Positions 1-13,029 of a stretch of DNA of 64,000 bases are shown here, piece after piece. The stretch's first letter is position 1. Every line of letters starts with the position of its first letter. The DNA lies in NCBI GenBank assembly GCA_024195585.1, contig SWBL01000072.1, forward strand, positions 62,001-126,000, written 5' to 3'. The DNA is from Aureobasidium sp. EXF-3400. Lineage: Eukaryota; Ascomycota; Dothideomycetes; Dothideales; Saccotheciaceae. Both the position numbers and the translations under genes were made by a program. The notes beneath the pieces are model-generated. The model saw only the letters and a list, made by a program, of their open reading frames with translations. It was not told where the DNA came from and ran no database searches.

Positions 1-217
1 GGTGAAAGTCTGTATGGAAGGACTGTGAAGCAAAAAGTCGCAAAGTGGAAAGATGAGAGAGCATCGGACTTGTCGACGAAGCTTGGACTGACATCAGAGA
101 AACTGCGGGGTGAGACGAGACTCTGGACCTGCGAGTGTTTCGACCTACACTCTTGCATACCACATCACACATCACAGTCCATATCACATCACATCGACAG
201 ACGGACTCTTCACAATC

Positions 218-964
218 ATGTCGGAAACAATGTTTGCACAAGCGCTTATGTCGGGCCTGGAGAAGCGTCCAACCAGACTCAGCAGCGACCACGTCTCGGA
301 CCCCAGGAAATACCCTGCCCAAGCTCCTGTAAGCATCCTCCTCTAACGTATTGTTACATTGCAGTCACTGATGGACCTCGTCTAGTTCACTCTTCCCAAG
401 CCAGTCCACCCCTTCCCTCGCCGTCAAAGACCTTCATCTGGTCAACAGTCGCAATCACTCAATGTCACCCTCAAGCCCCTCAAGGGCTCCGACCAGCTCG
501 ACCTCCAAGCCCAGTCTCCCAACACCACTGTCCTCGAGCTCAAGGCTCAATACGCTCAGAAGTTCAGCCTCGACAAGACAAAGATCAAGCTTCTCCTCAA
601 CAAGAGACTATGCACCGACCTCAAGACCCTCAAGGACATCCTTCCCGACCCTCTCCCAGCAAAGGCAGACTTCAGCGTCATGCTTCTCGCTGGTGCTTCA
701 ACTCCAAGCCAAGCATCAACTCCCGCTCCTGCGTCACCTGCAGTCAAGGCCGACAACTCACAGAAGCTGCCTCCGGATTCTGCTCCTCTGTCGGAACACG
801 CCCAAGCCGAAGCCGAAGCTCTTCCTCACGCTCATGACACTGCCACTCAGATGTTGCAGAACGATGAGTTCTGGGCTGATCTGAAGGACTTCTTGGTCCA
901 AAGGCTGCGTGATGAGGATCAGGGCGAGAGGCTTGTTCGTATATTCCGTAAAGCTTCCACTTGA
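218..964 (+). CDS. Get5/Mdy2-like ubiquitin-like protein of the GET pathway
   Basis: The spliced product is 229 aa. Exon 1 is 218-328, a 57-nt phase-0 intron covers 329-385 (branch-like actgat), and exon 2 is 386-964. Ending the intron at the earlier CAG (364) would put TAG in frame, so 385 is required. Residues about 60-140 look like a ubiquitin-like fold, with LNVTLKPLKG, TVLELKAQYAQK and a closing FSVMLLAG strand. The C-terminal 35 residues (NDEFWADLKDFLVQRL and GERLVRIFRKA) match the short amphipathic homodimerisation domain of Get5. In yeast, Get5 bridges Get4 and Sgt2 in the cytosol to hand tail-anchored proteins to Get3. The short N-terminal region would be the Get4-binding part. Assignment is by motif recognition; another Ubl co-chaperone is possible. 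Confidence 0.72.
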
Positions 965-1320
965 GATAAATTCAATTGAGAAGCCATAATGTGGCATATC
1001 ATATCTCTATTCTAAGCCTACTGGAAAACTCGTGTTCAATTGTTGCTGTCACTGTCATGGTCGCTGCGGCCAGCGAAGTTCGTCATACACGTGGCGCGAC
1101 AGTAGCTCCTTCCACTGCTGTTTGAGCCATACTTGCCCATCAGACGCCCGCTGCTTGACCTTGTTCCACTTCCTCCTTTACATCCAACCAACCACACAAC
1201 ATCCGGTTATCCAAACATTGCTCACATTGCTCATCCACCATTGCTCATCGTGCTTCTGCATTATATCCCGCTCTGCATTACTTGAATTATATCCCTTCCA
1301 ACATCCCCCTCAACGCAACC
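965..1320. other. Intergenic, Get5-like to S41 protease
   Basis: This holds the 3' flank of the Get5-like gene and the promoter of the co-oriented protease. The last 130 bases before the protease ATG are C/T-rich on the + strand, as in many fungal promoters. No other gene is seen. Confidence 0.6.
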
Positions 1321-3744
1321 ATGTTGATTTACTTATGGCTCCTGCTGCCTGTTCTGGCCCAAGCCGCTCATCGCGGTCATGCACCTCGCCGGATGGCTTC
1401 ATCCATGGCCTGGTCCACAGGTACCGCCACCCCGTCAGCCTCAGATGATCCCTGCAAGAGAGTCTACTTGACTGCGCAACTTTCGAACGACTCTAGTAGT
1501 GAGCCTGAAGTTCGGGTACCTGCTAAGCTCGCCTACGAGTGTCTGAATTCGATACCCTTCAACCAAACTGCCGCTGCTGCCTTGCTGGAATCAATGAGGC
1601 CCTATCTGGAATGGCAATCCACCACTTCTTACGTCAAGGATCCACCAGAGAAAGTACGTACATCGGCTCTTAGCTCCCTCTCATGTACTGACCTCCAATC
1701 GTAGTATGCGAAAGAAGTTCAGCCGCCGTACGACTTCTGGTCCGCTTTTGAAGCTGTTGAAGCGAACGTTGCCCATGGAGCTTACGACAGCGAATATGAC
1801 TTCGGATGGGATCTGTACCAAGCCACTCAGCAGGCCCACGATGAACACTTTGTCTACATACCTGATGTTCTCCTCAAACTCTTTTCCTTCGGACGCAAAA
1901 CCCCACTTGTGTCTGTATCTAAAGACGGCAAAGCATCACCCAAGGTGTACCTATACAGTGATATCCTGGAATCGTATGCTGGCAACTCATCGTTCGAGCC
2001 TTCTCATATCATCCAGATCAATAGAGACGACACCAAGAGTTACTTGCTAGACCAGTCCCAGTATGGTACTGGCCAAGACAAGGATGCATTGTGGAACAGT
2101 CTCTTCTACTCACAAGCACAAGTCTCACTTGGAGGTCGTGGTATGGGAAGCGGAGCATTTACCGGAAACGGTGATGGGCGTTTCGTCTATCCAGGACCAA
2201 ATACTCTTCTGCTCTTTGCCAACATGACTGAAGTCACCTACGAGAACTTTGCCAGAGTTCTGGTTTCCTTGGACGGAATCGATGATGGAATGGACATGTA
2301 CCAAAAGTTCCTCATTCCTTCTCCCGAAGCATATAACAATGCTCTGGATGTGCTGCACCGCAAGAAGAAGAACCAGATTGACGATGATCAACACAACAAC
2401 GACACACGTGTTCCCTACCACAAAAGATCCATCCGTCCTTCTTACGTCGATGAAGTACTCTCTTCGCAACGTCACACTCCGACAACACCAGCTATTGGGT
2501 ATCCATCGCCCATCATCCGACAAAAGCAAAACATGAATGGAGGTTACTTTCTCGAAGAGCCTGGTCTGGAAGATGTGGCGGTCTTGACGGTGGCAAGCTT
2601 TATGACCCCGGGCGCCACGAGGGCGCAAGACTTCCAGAAGATCAACTCGGACTTCATCGCTGCCGCGCTAGCTGCAAACAAGACCAAACTGATCATCGAC
2701 GTCAGTGCAAATGGCGGTAGTTCCGTCATTCAAGGCTATGATCTCTTCAAGCAACTGTTTCCTTCCATAGAACCATACGGTGCCCACCGAATGCGCGCTC
2801 ACGAAACCATCAGTTGGGTGGGCGAGCTATGTTCTACTCCTGTCAATCACAGTGACCACTATGGAGTCTCTCAAGGTGACGACCCAGAGAATTCGATGTG
2901 GAACTACCGCAATGATCTCGACTCGGACAACAAGCAGTTCAAATCTTGGGAACAAAAGTTCGGTCCCCATCCCCATGGCCCCGGAAACGATACCTTCACT
3001 TCCCTCATCCGATGGAAGCTCGATGACGAACGGGTCTTCAAGGACTCCGGTATATGGGTGTCTGGCTACGGTGATCGCTCGAACATGACCCATCAACCTT
3101 TCCAACCACAAAACATTGTCTTGGTCACTGATGGCTTCTGCGCCTCTACCTGTGCACTCTTCTCGGAATTTCTTCACCACGAAGCAGGTGTGCAAACCGT
3201 CACCCTCGGCGGTCGTCCTTCGTGGTATCACATGCAAGGCGTGGGTGGCACAAAGGGCGCACAGATGTACACCTGGACTAACATCTTCGAAACGGTCCAA
3301 GGAGCTATTCGTCTTTCCAACCCGGCACAACAGCAATCCCTCAACAAGAGTGCATTGTCTCGGTACTCCTATCTTCCCATAGCTAGAGGGCTAGCCACAG
3401 TCAACCTCCGGGATGGCATCAGAAGAAACGATGACGAACAAACACCTTATCAGTTTCTCTACGAGCCTGCCCAGTGTAGAATCTTCTATACCAAGCAGAT
3501 GGTCATGGATCCGAGTGCAGTGTGGAAAACTGTAGCAGATAGCGTATGGGGAGACGGAAACGCATGCATCGACGACATCAATTCTGGCAAGCAAGGAAAC
3601 ATCACTGCAGAGGGTGAGATGGGAGGACAGAAGGTGTGGAGTGTTCGTAACGACTTTGATATTGAGGAAGCATGGAAGGGGTTGCAGGTCGAGACAGACC
3701 GTGACTGGTTTGGTGTACATGGCGATTACGTCGCGATCGTTTGA
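1321..3744 (+). CDS. Secreted S41-family serine peptidase (CPAF-like fungal type)
   Basis: The product is 790 aa from two exons, 1321-1653 and 1705-3744, with a 51-nt phase-0 intron. The start is chosen because it opens directly on a hydrophobic signal peptide (MLIYLWLLLPVLAQAA). An N-terminal Cys-containing region carries FNQTAAAALLESMRPYLEW. The catalytic region has DVSANGGSSVIQGYDLF and then TDGFCASTCALFSEF, the S41 nucleophile motif, with Ser at about residue 592. Many N-x-S/T sites fit secretion. It should act outside the cell on peptide substrates; its natural substrate is unknown. No membrane anchor is visible. A related fungal family is annotated as peptidase S41 family protein, and I am confident of the family but not of activity. 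Confidence 0.85.
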
Positions 3745-4649
3745 GTGGGATGCGTTGTCGGTGGAAAACCTAGAGAGGTGTGTTGTTGACGAACAGAGAG
3801 GTGTATTACTGGTGGACAGAGAAGTTTGTTATTGATGGACAGGGAGGTATGATAATCGTTGACGAGACCACCGAGTATGAGAAATAGACTTGTTGCATCT
3901 CTTCTCTTGCCGTATACTTGTCATTGTGCCTCATTCCTCCAAGTCGTGGACCTATTCAGTCGGCGTCCATCTCTGACTCTATACAACCTTTTGTCTCGAC
4001 TCTCCAGACCCTCTCCTCAAAGCCCAGGAAAAGAGCTGACTACTGTGACTCTGCGGAATCGCACGTTGTTGCACACGGTCACTCATTGCTACCATGAAAA
4101 ACACGAGTTTCTCTTCACGCGTCGTTCATCTATCTTTTGCCGAATCCTTTATTGCTCTTTCTTCCCCCTTGGGTTTTCCCTTCGAACCCTTTCGATCTTG
4201 ACTTGCCTCTGGATCGTATACCCTACGTTTGGATGATTATCATTGTGCGAGATTTCGAGAGAGACATTTAGAGGGAGACTTGGACGAGAACCTGGAGGGA
4301 GAGTTTGATGCATACTACTAGCTAACTTGTATTGTACAGACCTTTGTCTTTATCCTCCTTCGCTGTCTTGATGGCTGACTTGCTACTTTTGTGGGTTTGC
4401 TGGGTTGATGTTTTCTGGTGTTTTTGTTTTTTTGCTTGCTGAACTGCTTTCTTCGTGCTTTGTCGATTCGACGATTGGTTCCGGTCTCTGTGTTCCTTTG
4501 GTCTGCTTGTTTCTACAGATCTTCGTTCCTAGTATCTCTTCTCTTTTCCTTGGGTTCCTTGTCATCTCCTTCCACTTTCTTTCTCGCCTTTCCTCCTGCC
4601 TTTCCATGTGTTGAGATGAGCGTATGGATGATGGATGCGATGAGCGGTC
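3745..4649. other. Intergenic between convergent genes
   Basis: This contains the 3' flanks of the S41 gene (+) and the SANT-like gene (-). Apart from the minisatellite it is T-rich on the + strand (4330-4600), and I see no gene. Confidence 0.55.
3771..3862. repeat. 23-bp tandem minisatellite, four units
   Basis: Four head-to-tail 23-nt units start at 3771, 3794, 3817 and 3840. Units 2-4 begin caga/cagg and share the pattern cagRGAGGT followed by a T/G-rich stretch ending in tggtgga, tgatgga or tcgttga. A weaker unit appears to lie just upstream, overlapping the protease stop codon at 3742-3744. Confidence 0.85.
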
Positions 4650-5734
4650 TCAAACGACCATCTCGCCATCCTCATCCTCATACACGCCCTCAACATCCAC
4701 AACCTCCTGCTTGACCTTGGTCTTTCCCTTGTCCTTAGCCACTCCCTCTTCCTTCTCCTTTCCCTTTCCCTTCTTCTCGACCTCATCAGTCAAATCCAAA
4801 ACCTCTCCCTCCTCCATCTTCACATCGCCAGTGTATCCGAGAGAGAAATCAATAGCATCGCCCATTCCCTCATCCTCACCCTCCAGATCAACAGTATCCT
4901 CAATCTTTGGCTTAGCAATCTTTCTCTTCTTAGCACCAGGCTCAGTCTTTGTGGGAGTTTCAAAGTCCTCCTCATCGTCTTCGCCGTTATCGTGCATCAA
5001 GGTAGTGATGGTGTGGGTTGCTGAGAGAGGTTTTCCAAGGCTGTTGAGGAGGCCTTTGCCTTTGGAGGAAGGGGTTTTGGAGGTCTTGGAGGCAGGAGTG
5101 GAGGGTTTGCGGGAGGCTGGGGTGCGAGGAGCGGAGTGGGTGAAGGTGTTTGCTTGGGCTTTGATTTTGGAGAGGCGGTGGGTTATGGCTTTGGGGGTGA
5201 CGTCTGTTGATCGATGGTCAGCGGTTCGGACGATTGGTGCTGTTTATGGTAAAGGAAAGTAGATGATAGAGAGGGAAGAGTGTGCGGAGGGTAGTAGTAG
5301 CAGGACGAAAGGAAGTAACGACACAACTGTAAAGTAGAAGGGCAATGAAAAAAACATCAACACGACAATAAGATAACAAACAAGAAGCATAATTAGAAAT
5401 AGAAGGAGAAAATTCAACAGAACAACGGAAGAAAAGTAAGAACTGAGACTCACCCTCTCCCATCAGCTTAGCGATCTTCTCATTCTGAGGTCCAGAAAGC
5501 TTGATATCGTAGACTGCCATCACAACAGTGAAGAGCTATGTTCTCGTCAGTTTCATCTTCACTACATCCCACTGCATCTCGACCAAGTCACCACCAAGTT
5601 CCCCGCACCCTACCTCTCTCCTTGCCTCTGCTCAAAGGATAGCAAGGAGAAGATGGGAAGAGGAATGGGAAAGAAGAAGGGAAAGAAAAATCACTTACCT
5701 TGGCATCGGCAGCGGCATCCCAACTCATAGGCAT
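4650..5734 (-). CDS. Small SANT/Myb-like fungal nuclear protein with acidic tail
   Basis: Three exons read on the minus strand, 5734-5699, 5535-5454 and 5203-4650, give 223 aa. Introns are 163 and 250 nt. The acceptor of intron 2 (CAG at 5206-5204) follows a CTGAC branch site and joins MGE directly to DVTPKAITHRLSKIK. The N-terminus MPMSWDAAADAKLF, followed by LS..NEKIAKLMG and TPKAITHRL, has the form of a fungal one-domain Myb/SANT-like protein. It is followed by a Ser/Thr/Pro/Lys-rich linker, a basic KKRKIAKPK stretch (possible NLS) and an acidic C-terminus. It is probably a nuclear or chromatin protein; no enzymatic motif is visible and the exact function is unknown. Confidence 0.7.
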
Positions 5735-6612
5735 TGTTGCGGTGTTTGTAGTGTGGTTTGTGTGTGTGGAAGAGTTGGTTGTTGTGGTGTCTTTGCGTAG
5801 AGACTCGCGATGAGTATCTACTTGCTTCTGAGAAAGGAAGCTGAGATGGATTGGAGTGGCCCAAGTGTTGTTGGTAGTGGAGTAGAGATGCTCAACTTCG
5901 TAGTGATGAGAAGTGGAGAGGAAGCTGAGATAAGCTGATGGAGAGGAGGAAGAATGAAAGTGAAGTGGTGGTACGGTAATAGAAGTGGAGTGACTGGTCC
6001 TTGTGTTGTATTGTATGAAGATGTGAAAGTGAAGTGTTATCACTGATGTATCTCGAGTTGATAGAGATACCACATCCAAGACCTTGAAGAGAGGAGCACT
6101 GGATTGAGAGAGTAGAGATGACTCGTGGTGCACGACAGTAGAGAAAGGAAGATGTCGTGGAGAGTTGGAGAAGGAAGAGAATTTATAGGAGAGGAATGGG
6201 TCGAGAGTCAAGGCTGTGGAAGGTGCTCAGAAAAGTGAAGAATGTGCTGTGATATCGAACGACGGTAGCCAAGGCGTGTCCTCGTCGAGGAATCGCTCGA
6301 TGGAAGATAGTAGAAGCTAGTTCCCAGTGGTGTGAGCTGATGTCGAGGGTACACGAAAGACTTGCAGACTTACAACCAGATATATGTGTACTTCAGCAAT
6401 GTCGAGGTCAAACAAAACAGCACTTTAGAAGGTACCGAGTGTGAACATTTGACAATGGTGTAAACGATGTGAATAACTGAATTTCAATGGTATCTCTTAC
6501 TCGAACAAACAAATGTACTTGCAACCTCCATGCAAACAATTCTTTCCTTCCCGAGGGTATGCTATCTCCAAAACTGAGTGAAAAATCAGAAACAAGAAAT
6601 TTACATCACCTC
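5735..6612. other. Intergenic between two minus-strand genes
   Basis: This holds the promoter of the SANT-like gene (G/A-rich on +, so C/T-rich on its own strand) and the 3' flank of the Snt1 gene. An uninterrupted reading frame through 5735-6211 on the minus strand is low-complexity Ser/His/Pro and is most likely 5' UTR. Confidence 0.5.
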
Positions 6613-9600
6613 TCATCTCCTATGTGGACCAGGCGGTGGGAAACCTGCACTGCCCCCATATCCTCCTCCTGAATTTCTGCCCATCATACCATTCTGATTT
6701 CGGTAGTCATATCTCATCCTTTCCTCATCTTCTTGCCGTCTGATTTGCATGTCATGTTCGTATTGCTCTCTGTTTCTGGCATCACGGTAACCTTGTTCGG
6801 CCTCCAGACGTGCTTGTTCGCGCATAGTCAGTATCTGAGGTGGACCTGAGAGAGGCTGTTGCTGGAATGGCTGTGGGGTACGGTGTTGGGCATAGCGCTG
6901 CTGCTCTTGCTGTTGATGCTGTTGGAACTGAGCTTCGCGCTCCTTGTACTGTCGGTCCACTTCCATGCGGTGCTCGCGTTCACGACTCATATGGAACTCT
7001 CTTTCTTGTTGCTGCTGCTGCTGTTGTTGTCTCAGCATGCTCATTTCTTCACCACGACTGGTTTGTCTCTGGTGCAGTCCACTGTGAGATGAACCGCCAG
7101 AGCTGTTGTGACGATGGCTAAATTGATTCTGCTGATGAGCCTGAATTTGCTGCATGTGCGAAGGTCCACCGTGCGGCTGCGAGTACGGGTTGCCTTGCAT
7201 AATCTGGGATTGTGCTTGAGCAGTCTGAGCCTGGGCCATGTGTGACAAGCCAGATGGACCCTGCGGTTGCAGCTGACTAGGTGTCATTGGTCGACCGCTT
7301 ACGGATGGAGTACGAGAGTGGTTCATGTAAGGATGAGTGTTTGGCGGAGGTGACGGGTTTGCTCTCGACTGCGGGTTGAGACTGCCCAGATTGGCACGAT
7401 GCGAGAAGTATGGTCTCACATCACGCTCGAGGGGTGCCGGTGGATGCGGCGAACTAGAAGCCAAGTTATGACCCATAGGTGGACGCGATTGCCACTCAGG
7501 CTGTCTTGAGCCAACTGGTGTGCCTGATCTACCAGTCATGAGTTCATGCTGAGCTGCTGGAGTTGGCGCATGGCTAGTTGGCTGAGGATAAGATGAACGT
7601 CCATCGAACTCCTGTCTCGACACCGGTGTCTGGTTGAAGACATCCCTCCTGGGTGGGAATATGCTCGAGCCTGGTCCAGAAGGCGCGACACTCAAAGTGG
7701 ACGGGGTCGGCGATTGAGTGAATGGCGTCGCCTGATCACCAATCCTCTTCTTCTGGCGAGGCTCCTCCGGCTCAGAGTTCAGCAGAGACGCCAAGTTAGA
7801 CGTCTTACGAGGCTCGGCTGTAGGTCCTGTAGTCAGCGACATGGCAGGCTTGACCACCGAAGTAGCCGGCGACGGTACCGGTACTGAGCCAGGTCGGTAC
7901 ATAGGCGGTTCTTCTCTCTTCGGTGGAGATGGCACATGAGCTGATCTGAAAGGCGGGTGCATGTTTATAGCTGGAGATTGCATCGGCCCAGGAGAGCCCA
8001 AGATGTTTCGGAACATTGCTGGGCCAGCACGAGGATGTACAAGAGATGAGACTCCAGGAGTACCAGAGCGTTCGTCCCTCTCCAAAGGTCGGTCCAACAT
8101 TGACAGTTGGGGCGATCCGGTAGGTGCAGAGGTCTGAGCAGCGGGAGGCTGGAACATTGAGTGTTGGACCACTTGCGGTACATGCTCTTGAGAGGCTCGC
8201 TTCTGAATCGACAAAGCACGTTCTTGCTCTTCCTTGAGGTTCTTAACGAACTCAGACGTCAGATGCGACAAGTTTTGATGCATCAGGCCAGGTGGTGTTG
8301 GTTGCTGCTGGTGCATCAAGGAAGGCGAAGGTTGTTGAGCAGGACGCTCCGAGCCTGGCAAGGTGGGACGTCTCTCCATTCTGGATTCTGAGAAGAAGCC
8401 CATCTTTGGGCCAGAAGACGATATGCTCGTGCGTGGTTGTGAGGGAGGACCAGATTTGCCTAGAGCAGGAGACCCATGTGGCTGCAGCGGAGTAGGGGCA
8501 GCTCTCTGCGGAGGGGCCGTCGTTGGCTGTGTAGCCATCGAGAATCTGTATTGGTGCTGGAACTGCGACGAAGGCTGGGCAAGAGTCGAAGGCTGTGTTG
8601 GTGGAATAGGGTCAATGTCCATGACTTCACCTTGCGACCCGGAAGCTGTTCTTGGCAAAGTTGGTCCAGGATTATCATATCTCCTCTTGTTGATAGGAGT
8701 AGGTGTTGGTGGAATGCCCATATCCTCTCCTCGATCACGGCGAGCGTTCGCAATGTTGGCAGCCTCAACAACATCGGGGCGATTTCCACTCTCGACAAGT
8801 CTTTGGTAGTAATTCTTGACCTATTGTTATGTTAGCAGTTGACTTCTTCGCACGAAGAGAGAATGACGCACCATTGTCTGAGTCTTGGTACCCATGTGGT
8901 TGGCAATGGCACCAAAGTCAGTACCGAAATGAGCGATGAACTTGACAAAATCTGTCTGCTCTGGTACGGACCAGTAGCTTGATGCACTCGATCTTTGCAA
9001 TGATGTCTGCGCAGGAGCACGAGTTCTTTCCGCGGTGTCATTTGGGACTTGGACCGGGAGTGGATCATGCGCATATTCCACATGTTGAGGTCCGCCCAAA
9101 GCTCTGGTGCCAGTATAGATTCCAGTAAGAAGAGCAGCTTCTTCCAGCTGCTTTGCACGGGCAAATTCTTCCTGGCTAAGAATGGCTTCCTTGTCAGTAC
9201 CGGCAGGTGATGTGACAGAAGTGGCAGTCGAAACCAGTGTTTGTCTGCCTCGTTTCTGCGGCTTATCACCAGCAGCTGTGGTCTTGCGGCGCTTAGCTGG
9301 TTTCTCGGACCCGACTTCCCCAATTACGGGTACTTTCTTGTTGGCAGTCGCAGCGGCGGCGACAGGCTTGGCTTCGGGTTCCTTCTCAGCAGTATATGCA
9401 GTGCGAGTTGCTGCGCGTCTCGGTCTTCCAGTCTCGGTAAGCATTGGACCGGAAGAACTGTCTTCCTCTCCGTCCTTACGCAAATCGCTCATCAGCGTAG
9501 CGGGCTTCGCACGACCAGTCTTGCCGCCGCGACGTCCACCACCCTTAGCCTTACGTTTCTGCTTCTCCTTGAAGCGACCATCCCACTTGTACTTGTAGTA

Positions 9601-12600
9601 ATGATGGATGCAATCAGCGTACGACCGACCAGGCAGTTGAGCAGCGATTTCGCCCCATTGTTTGGGCCGTTCCTTAAACAGCTCGACAAAGCGTTTGTGC
9701 TCGGTTTCGGTAAAAGTATCGAACTCTGGCTCATATCCGTAGATGTCTGTGAGGCAAACCGGATCTCTGTAACGATTCATGTTCTTGAAGATTCTCTTCT
9801 CTTTGGAAGCCTCATCCCACATGTCTGGTGGGATGGCTTCCTTCTCAAGATCGATCTGGGCTCGTCTAGACTCACGTTCAACCTTCTCCTGTTCGAGTCT
9901 GGCTGTCTCTTCTGATTGCTTCAAGACTTGCTGGATGTCGTATTCGCTGCTGAACTTGTGCAACCTCGAACGAGACGATTCAGAAATGGGGTTCTCCATG
10001 ATGGGACTTGACTCAATATCGAGACCGAGCTCAACAGACATCTGTCTTTCCTCGGTTTCTTTGCTGGCTCTTTCACGATCGAGTAGTTGGGTCTCGAGTT
10101 TCCAGGCACGATACTTCTCAACATACTGCTCATGCAAGTCCTTCTGCACAATCTGCTCTTCTTCTGCTTGCGCTTGGTAGTGTATGATCAATGCTGGCTT
10201 TGCAGCATTGAGGCGTGCTATGTTTTCGTGGAAGGCACCTAGATCAGATAGAGGAGTAAGAGGTGCTTTTGCCAGATAAGGCAGAGTGATTGTCTCGAGG
10301 CTTCGCTTGGGCTCGGGTGTAATGAAGTCCAGGTCATCGCTGCCATCCATGTCGACATCTTCGCCCTGATCAACTTCAGCAGACTCAAGAACTCGGTCAG
10401 ATTCAAGCTGCTTGTACGTCGTCTGTGCAGGTGGAATTGCCACCGTCTCTGCTTCTTCGATCTGCTCCTTCTTGGGGATGATGAGATCAGTTGAGGCGTC
10501 TTCTTGGGTTGTCATAGATGGTGGATGCAGTGGTGAAACAGCTGGTACGGGTGCATCTGGAATCTCCAGGCCTTCCATGACCTCGTCTCTAGATTCCGCT
10601 GTGATCGGAACCTGAACAGGAGGAAGGTCTTGCACAGTGATGTTGGCAAGTCTAACAATCTGCGCCAGAGGAGTAGTTGCTCTGTACTGTCTAGCATTCA
10701 GATCGATCTTCTGGGATATGAGATGTGCTCTTTGCCTCTCAAACTTGGCTTTGCTCTGTGCAAAATCTTCTTCGTCAAGGTCCATGCCTTCCTCGTCACT
10801 GAGAAACTCTTCAGACGATTCAGCAGTTGCCACGTCAGCGTCTACCGCAGGATCAGGCTCGTATTGTTCCACGGGGCTAGGCACGCTGTACTCCTTCTGG
10901 AATGGAGGATTGTTGGCTCCATTGGCACCAGACGACCTTCGTTCAGGAGAGACGGGTGCAGTCTTGAAGGCGCGATCATCCTTGACTTCCTCCGTTCTCA
11001 AGGACGAGGGATCAGAAATTTGGCGGTTCATGTTCTGAGGGGATGTTCTCGGCATAAACTGATGAGTCTTCTCGTCACCGTTCGAGTCTCTTTTAGCGGG
11101 GACGGTGGGCTCTCTATATTGAGGAGCACCAGGTCTTATCCATTGGTTCCATGCAGGGGCCCTCGGCACTCCTGGAGGGACACGCGAAGGGGCAGGACCG
11201 TTTCTATCCATGGGTCTATGGAGAGGTTGTCCGCGATCCATTGATGCTCTTGGTGCCATAGGAGGTCCGCGAATGGCCTTGGGAGCAGTTGGGATGTTGG
11301 GGTTCTGCATAACAGGCGATGTGCTGAATGTGTGTGCATTGCGTGGGCCACTGGGAGCTGCTGGGGGTGGTGTTCCAAGTCTTGGTGGTGCCATATCAAC
11401 ACGTGGTGCTCTTCCATCCTGAGTGTTGCCATTACCAGTGCCAGGCTGCGTTTGAGGAGTCGGTATCTGGTTTGACATAGATTCCGAAGATTTCATAGGT
11501 GTCATCTGCGCCATTTGAGCGACAGGAGGTCCAACAGTACGAGGTGACGTAGGCGCATTGTTCATTTCTGGCTGGTAAGAACCAGAAAGTCGACGTCCTT
11601 CCATGGTGGTTGCTGGGCCGAACGGTCCACCTACCCTGTCCTCTGTTCGCAGAGCCCATGGTCCGGTAGGAGCTGGAGGCTGCGGTGCAGATGAGATTCT
11701 GGCTTTTGACACAGAGGGTGCTCTGTCAAGAAGAGACTCTCTAGGAGCAGTCGGAGGTGCGTTTTCGAGTGCTCGGGGTGCCCTAGGAGCAGCAGGTGGT
11801 GGTGCCGCGAGCTGTGCTTTGGGAGCTGTGGGAATGCTTTTGACTGCAGGTGGAGAAGGAACTGGCGCCTTCGCAGGTGTTGGCGGGGCACGATTTTCAG
11901 GCGATGCTTTCCACACATTCGACGTAGGACCGCTGTACGGCTGAGATTTGAATGATAGGGATCCGAAAGCAGGTACTTGTGGTGCGGACGGTGGTGGTGA
12001 AGAAGCACGAGATCCATACCGAGCAGCTGATGACTCGACACGGCCAGCCAGAAGATCGTTTGGTGGTAGAGGCATAGGTGGTGGTGCATTTTGAGGCGGC
12101 AAATCACGTCGTAGTGGCTCTTTGACCCCGGATAAGGAAGTTGTCGAGGGTCTTCGCATCGCCAAATCATCTCTCGAAGACTCGAAAGGCGGCGCGCGCT
12201 CAGCTGGAGGTTGTGCTAACGAGACTGGTTGGTGCGGAGTTGGTGGACGCGAGTCGAACCGGCTGGTTGCAGGATCTCGTCTGAACCGATCGGGCTCACG
12301 CTCACGGTCATCACGATCGAGCCAGCGGTCGTCTTCGCGTCTCTCTGGACGCCAGTCATCCCTGTCACCTCGAGATACACTTCCCCACCTTGTGGGAGGT
12401 GGTGATCTATCTCGAGGTCTGAACGTGTTGCGGTCGTCTGCAGGTCCACGGCGGAAGCCAAAGTCGCCTCTACCCCTTCCTCGACCTCGGCCGTTGAAAC
12501 CACCTCTGCCGAATGGGGGTTGTCCGAATGGAGGAGCATCCGGGTAACCGGGTCCGGCATTGATGGGCCCATCTCTGGAGTCGCGGCGACCCCTACCCAA

Positions 12601-13029
12601 GTCGAGATCGCGAGGCGGAATGGGTCCATCTCTGAATCCTCTGACAGGAGACCGAGCCCTAGGAGATACGGGTCTCGCTCTACGATCAAATTCACGCTCT
12701 CTGAATGAGCGGTCAGTTCCTAGAGGTGGTGCATCTCTCAATTCCCTAAACTCTGGTCTTGGTGGAGCGCCTCTACCACGAGGTCCAAGTGGTGCTGAGG
12801 GGCCGGTTCCTGGACCTGGTGGTGGACCTCTGGAGCTGTCGTTAAAAGTTCGGGGACCTCTCGGAGGATCCAGTCCCCGATCAAAGTCGCCATGTCTGTT
12901 GTTGTTATTGTTGTTGAATCCGGGATTTGGTGGTCCATTTGGTCTCCATCCTTCATATCTCGAGGGTGATCTCGACCGAGCGCGAGGTGGATACCGGGAC
13001 TCGTGTACCGGAGGAAAGCGTGACGACAT
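6613..13029 (-). CDS. SNT1: Snt1-like Set3-complex subunit (SMRT/NCoR-type, two SANT domains)
   Basis: Two exons (13029-8872 and 8820-6613) separated by a 51-nt phase-0 intron encode 2121 aa. The start MSSRFPPVHESRYPP is preferred over an ATG 18 nt upstream. The N-terminal third is disordered and RGG/RS-rich (GRGGFNGRGRGRGRG, 12.4-12.5 kb). SANT 1 is at about residues 1088-1150 (DTFTETEHKRFVELF, WGEIAAQLPGRSYADCIHHYY), followed by a basic KEKQKRKAKGGGRRGG patch. SANT 2 is at about 1351-1400 (YWSVPEQTDFVKFIAHFG, DFGAIANHMGTKTQTM) and is split by the intron right before VKNYYQRL. The C-terminus is Q/P-rich with polyQ at about 7005-7030. In yeast, Snt1 is the scaffold of the Set3 histone deacetylase complex with Hos2 and Hst1. 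The double SANT spacing makes the family assignment strong. Confidence 0.88.

Noticed and set aside
25..837. 270-codon open frame overlapping the Get5-like gene
   Set aside because: It is a frame shadow. The spliced frame beginning at 218 carries the Ubl and Get5 C-terminal features, whereas this one is Ser/Pro/Arg-rich without domains.
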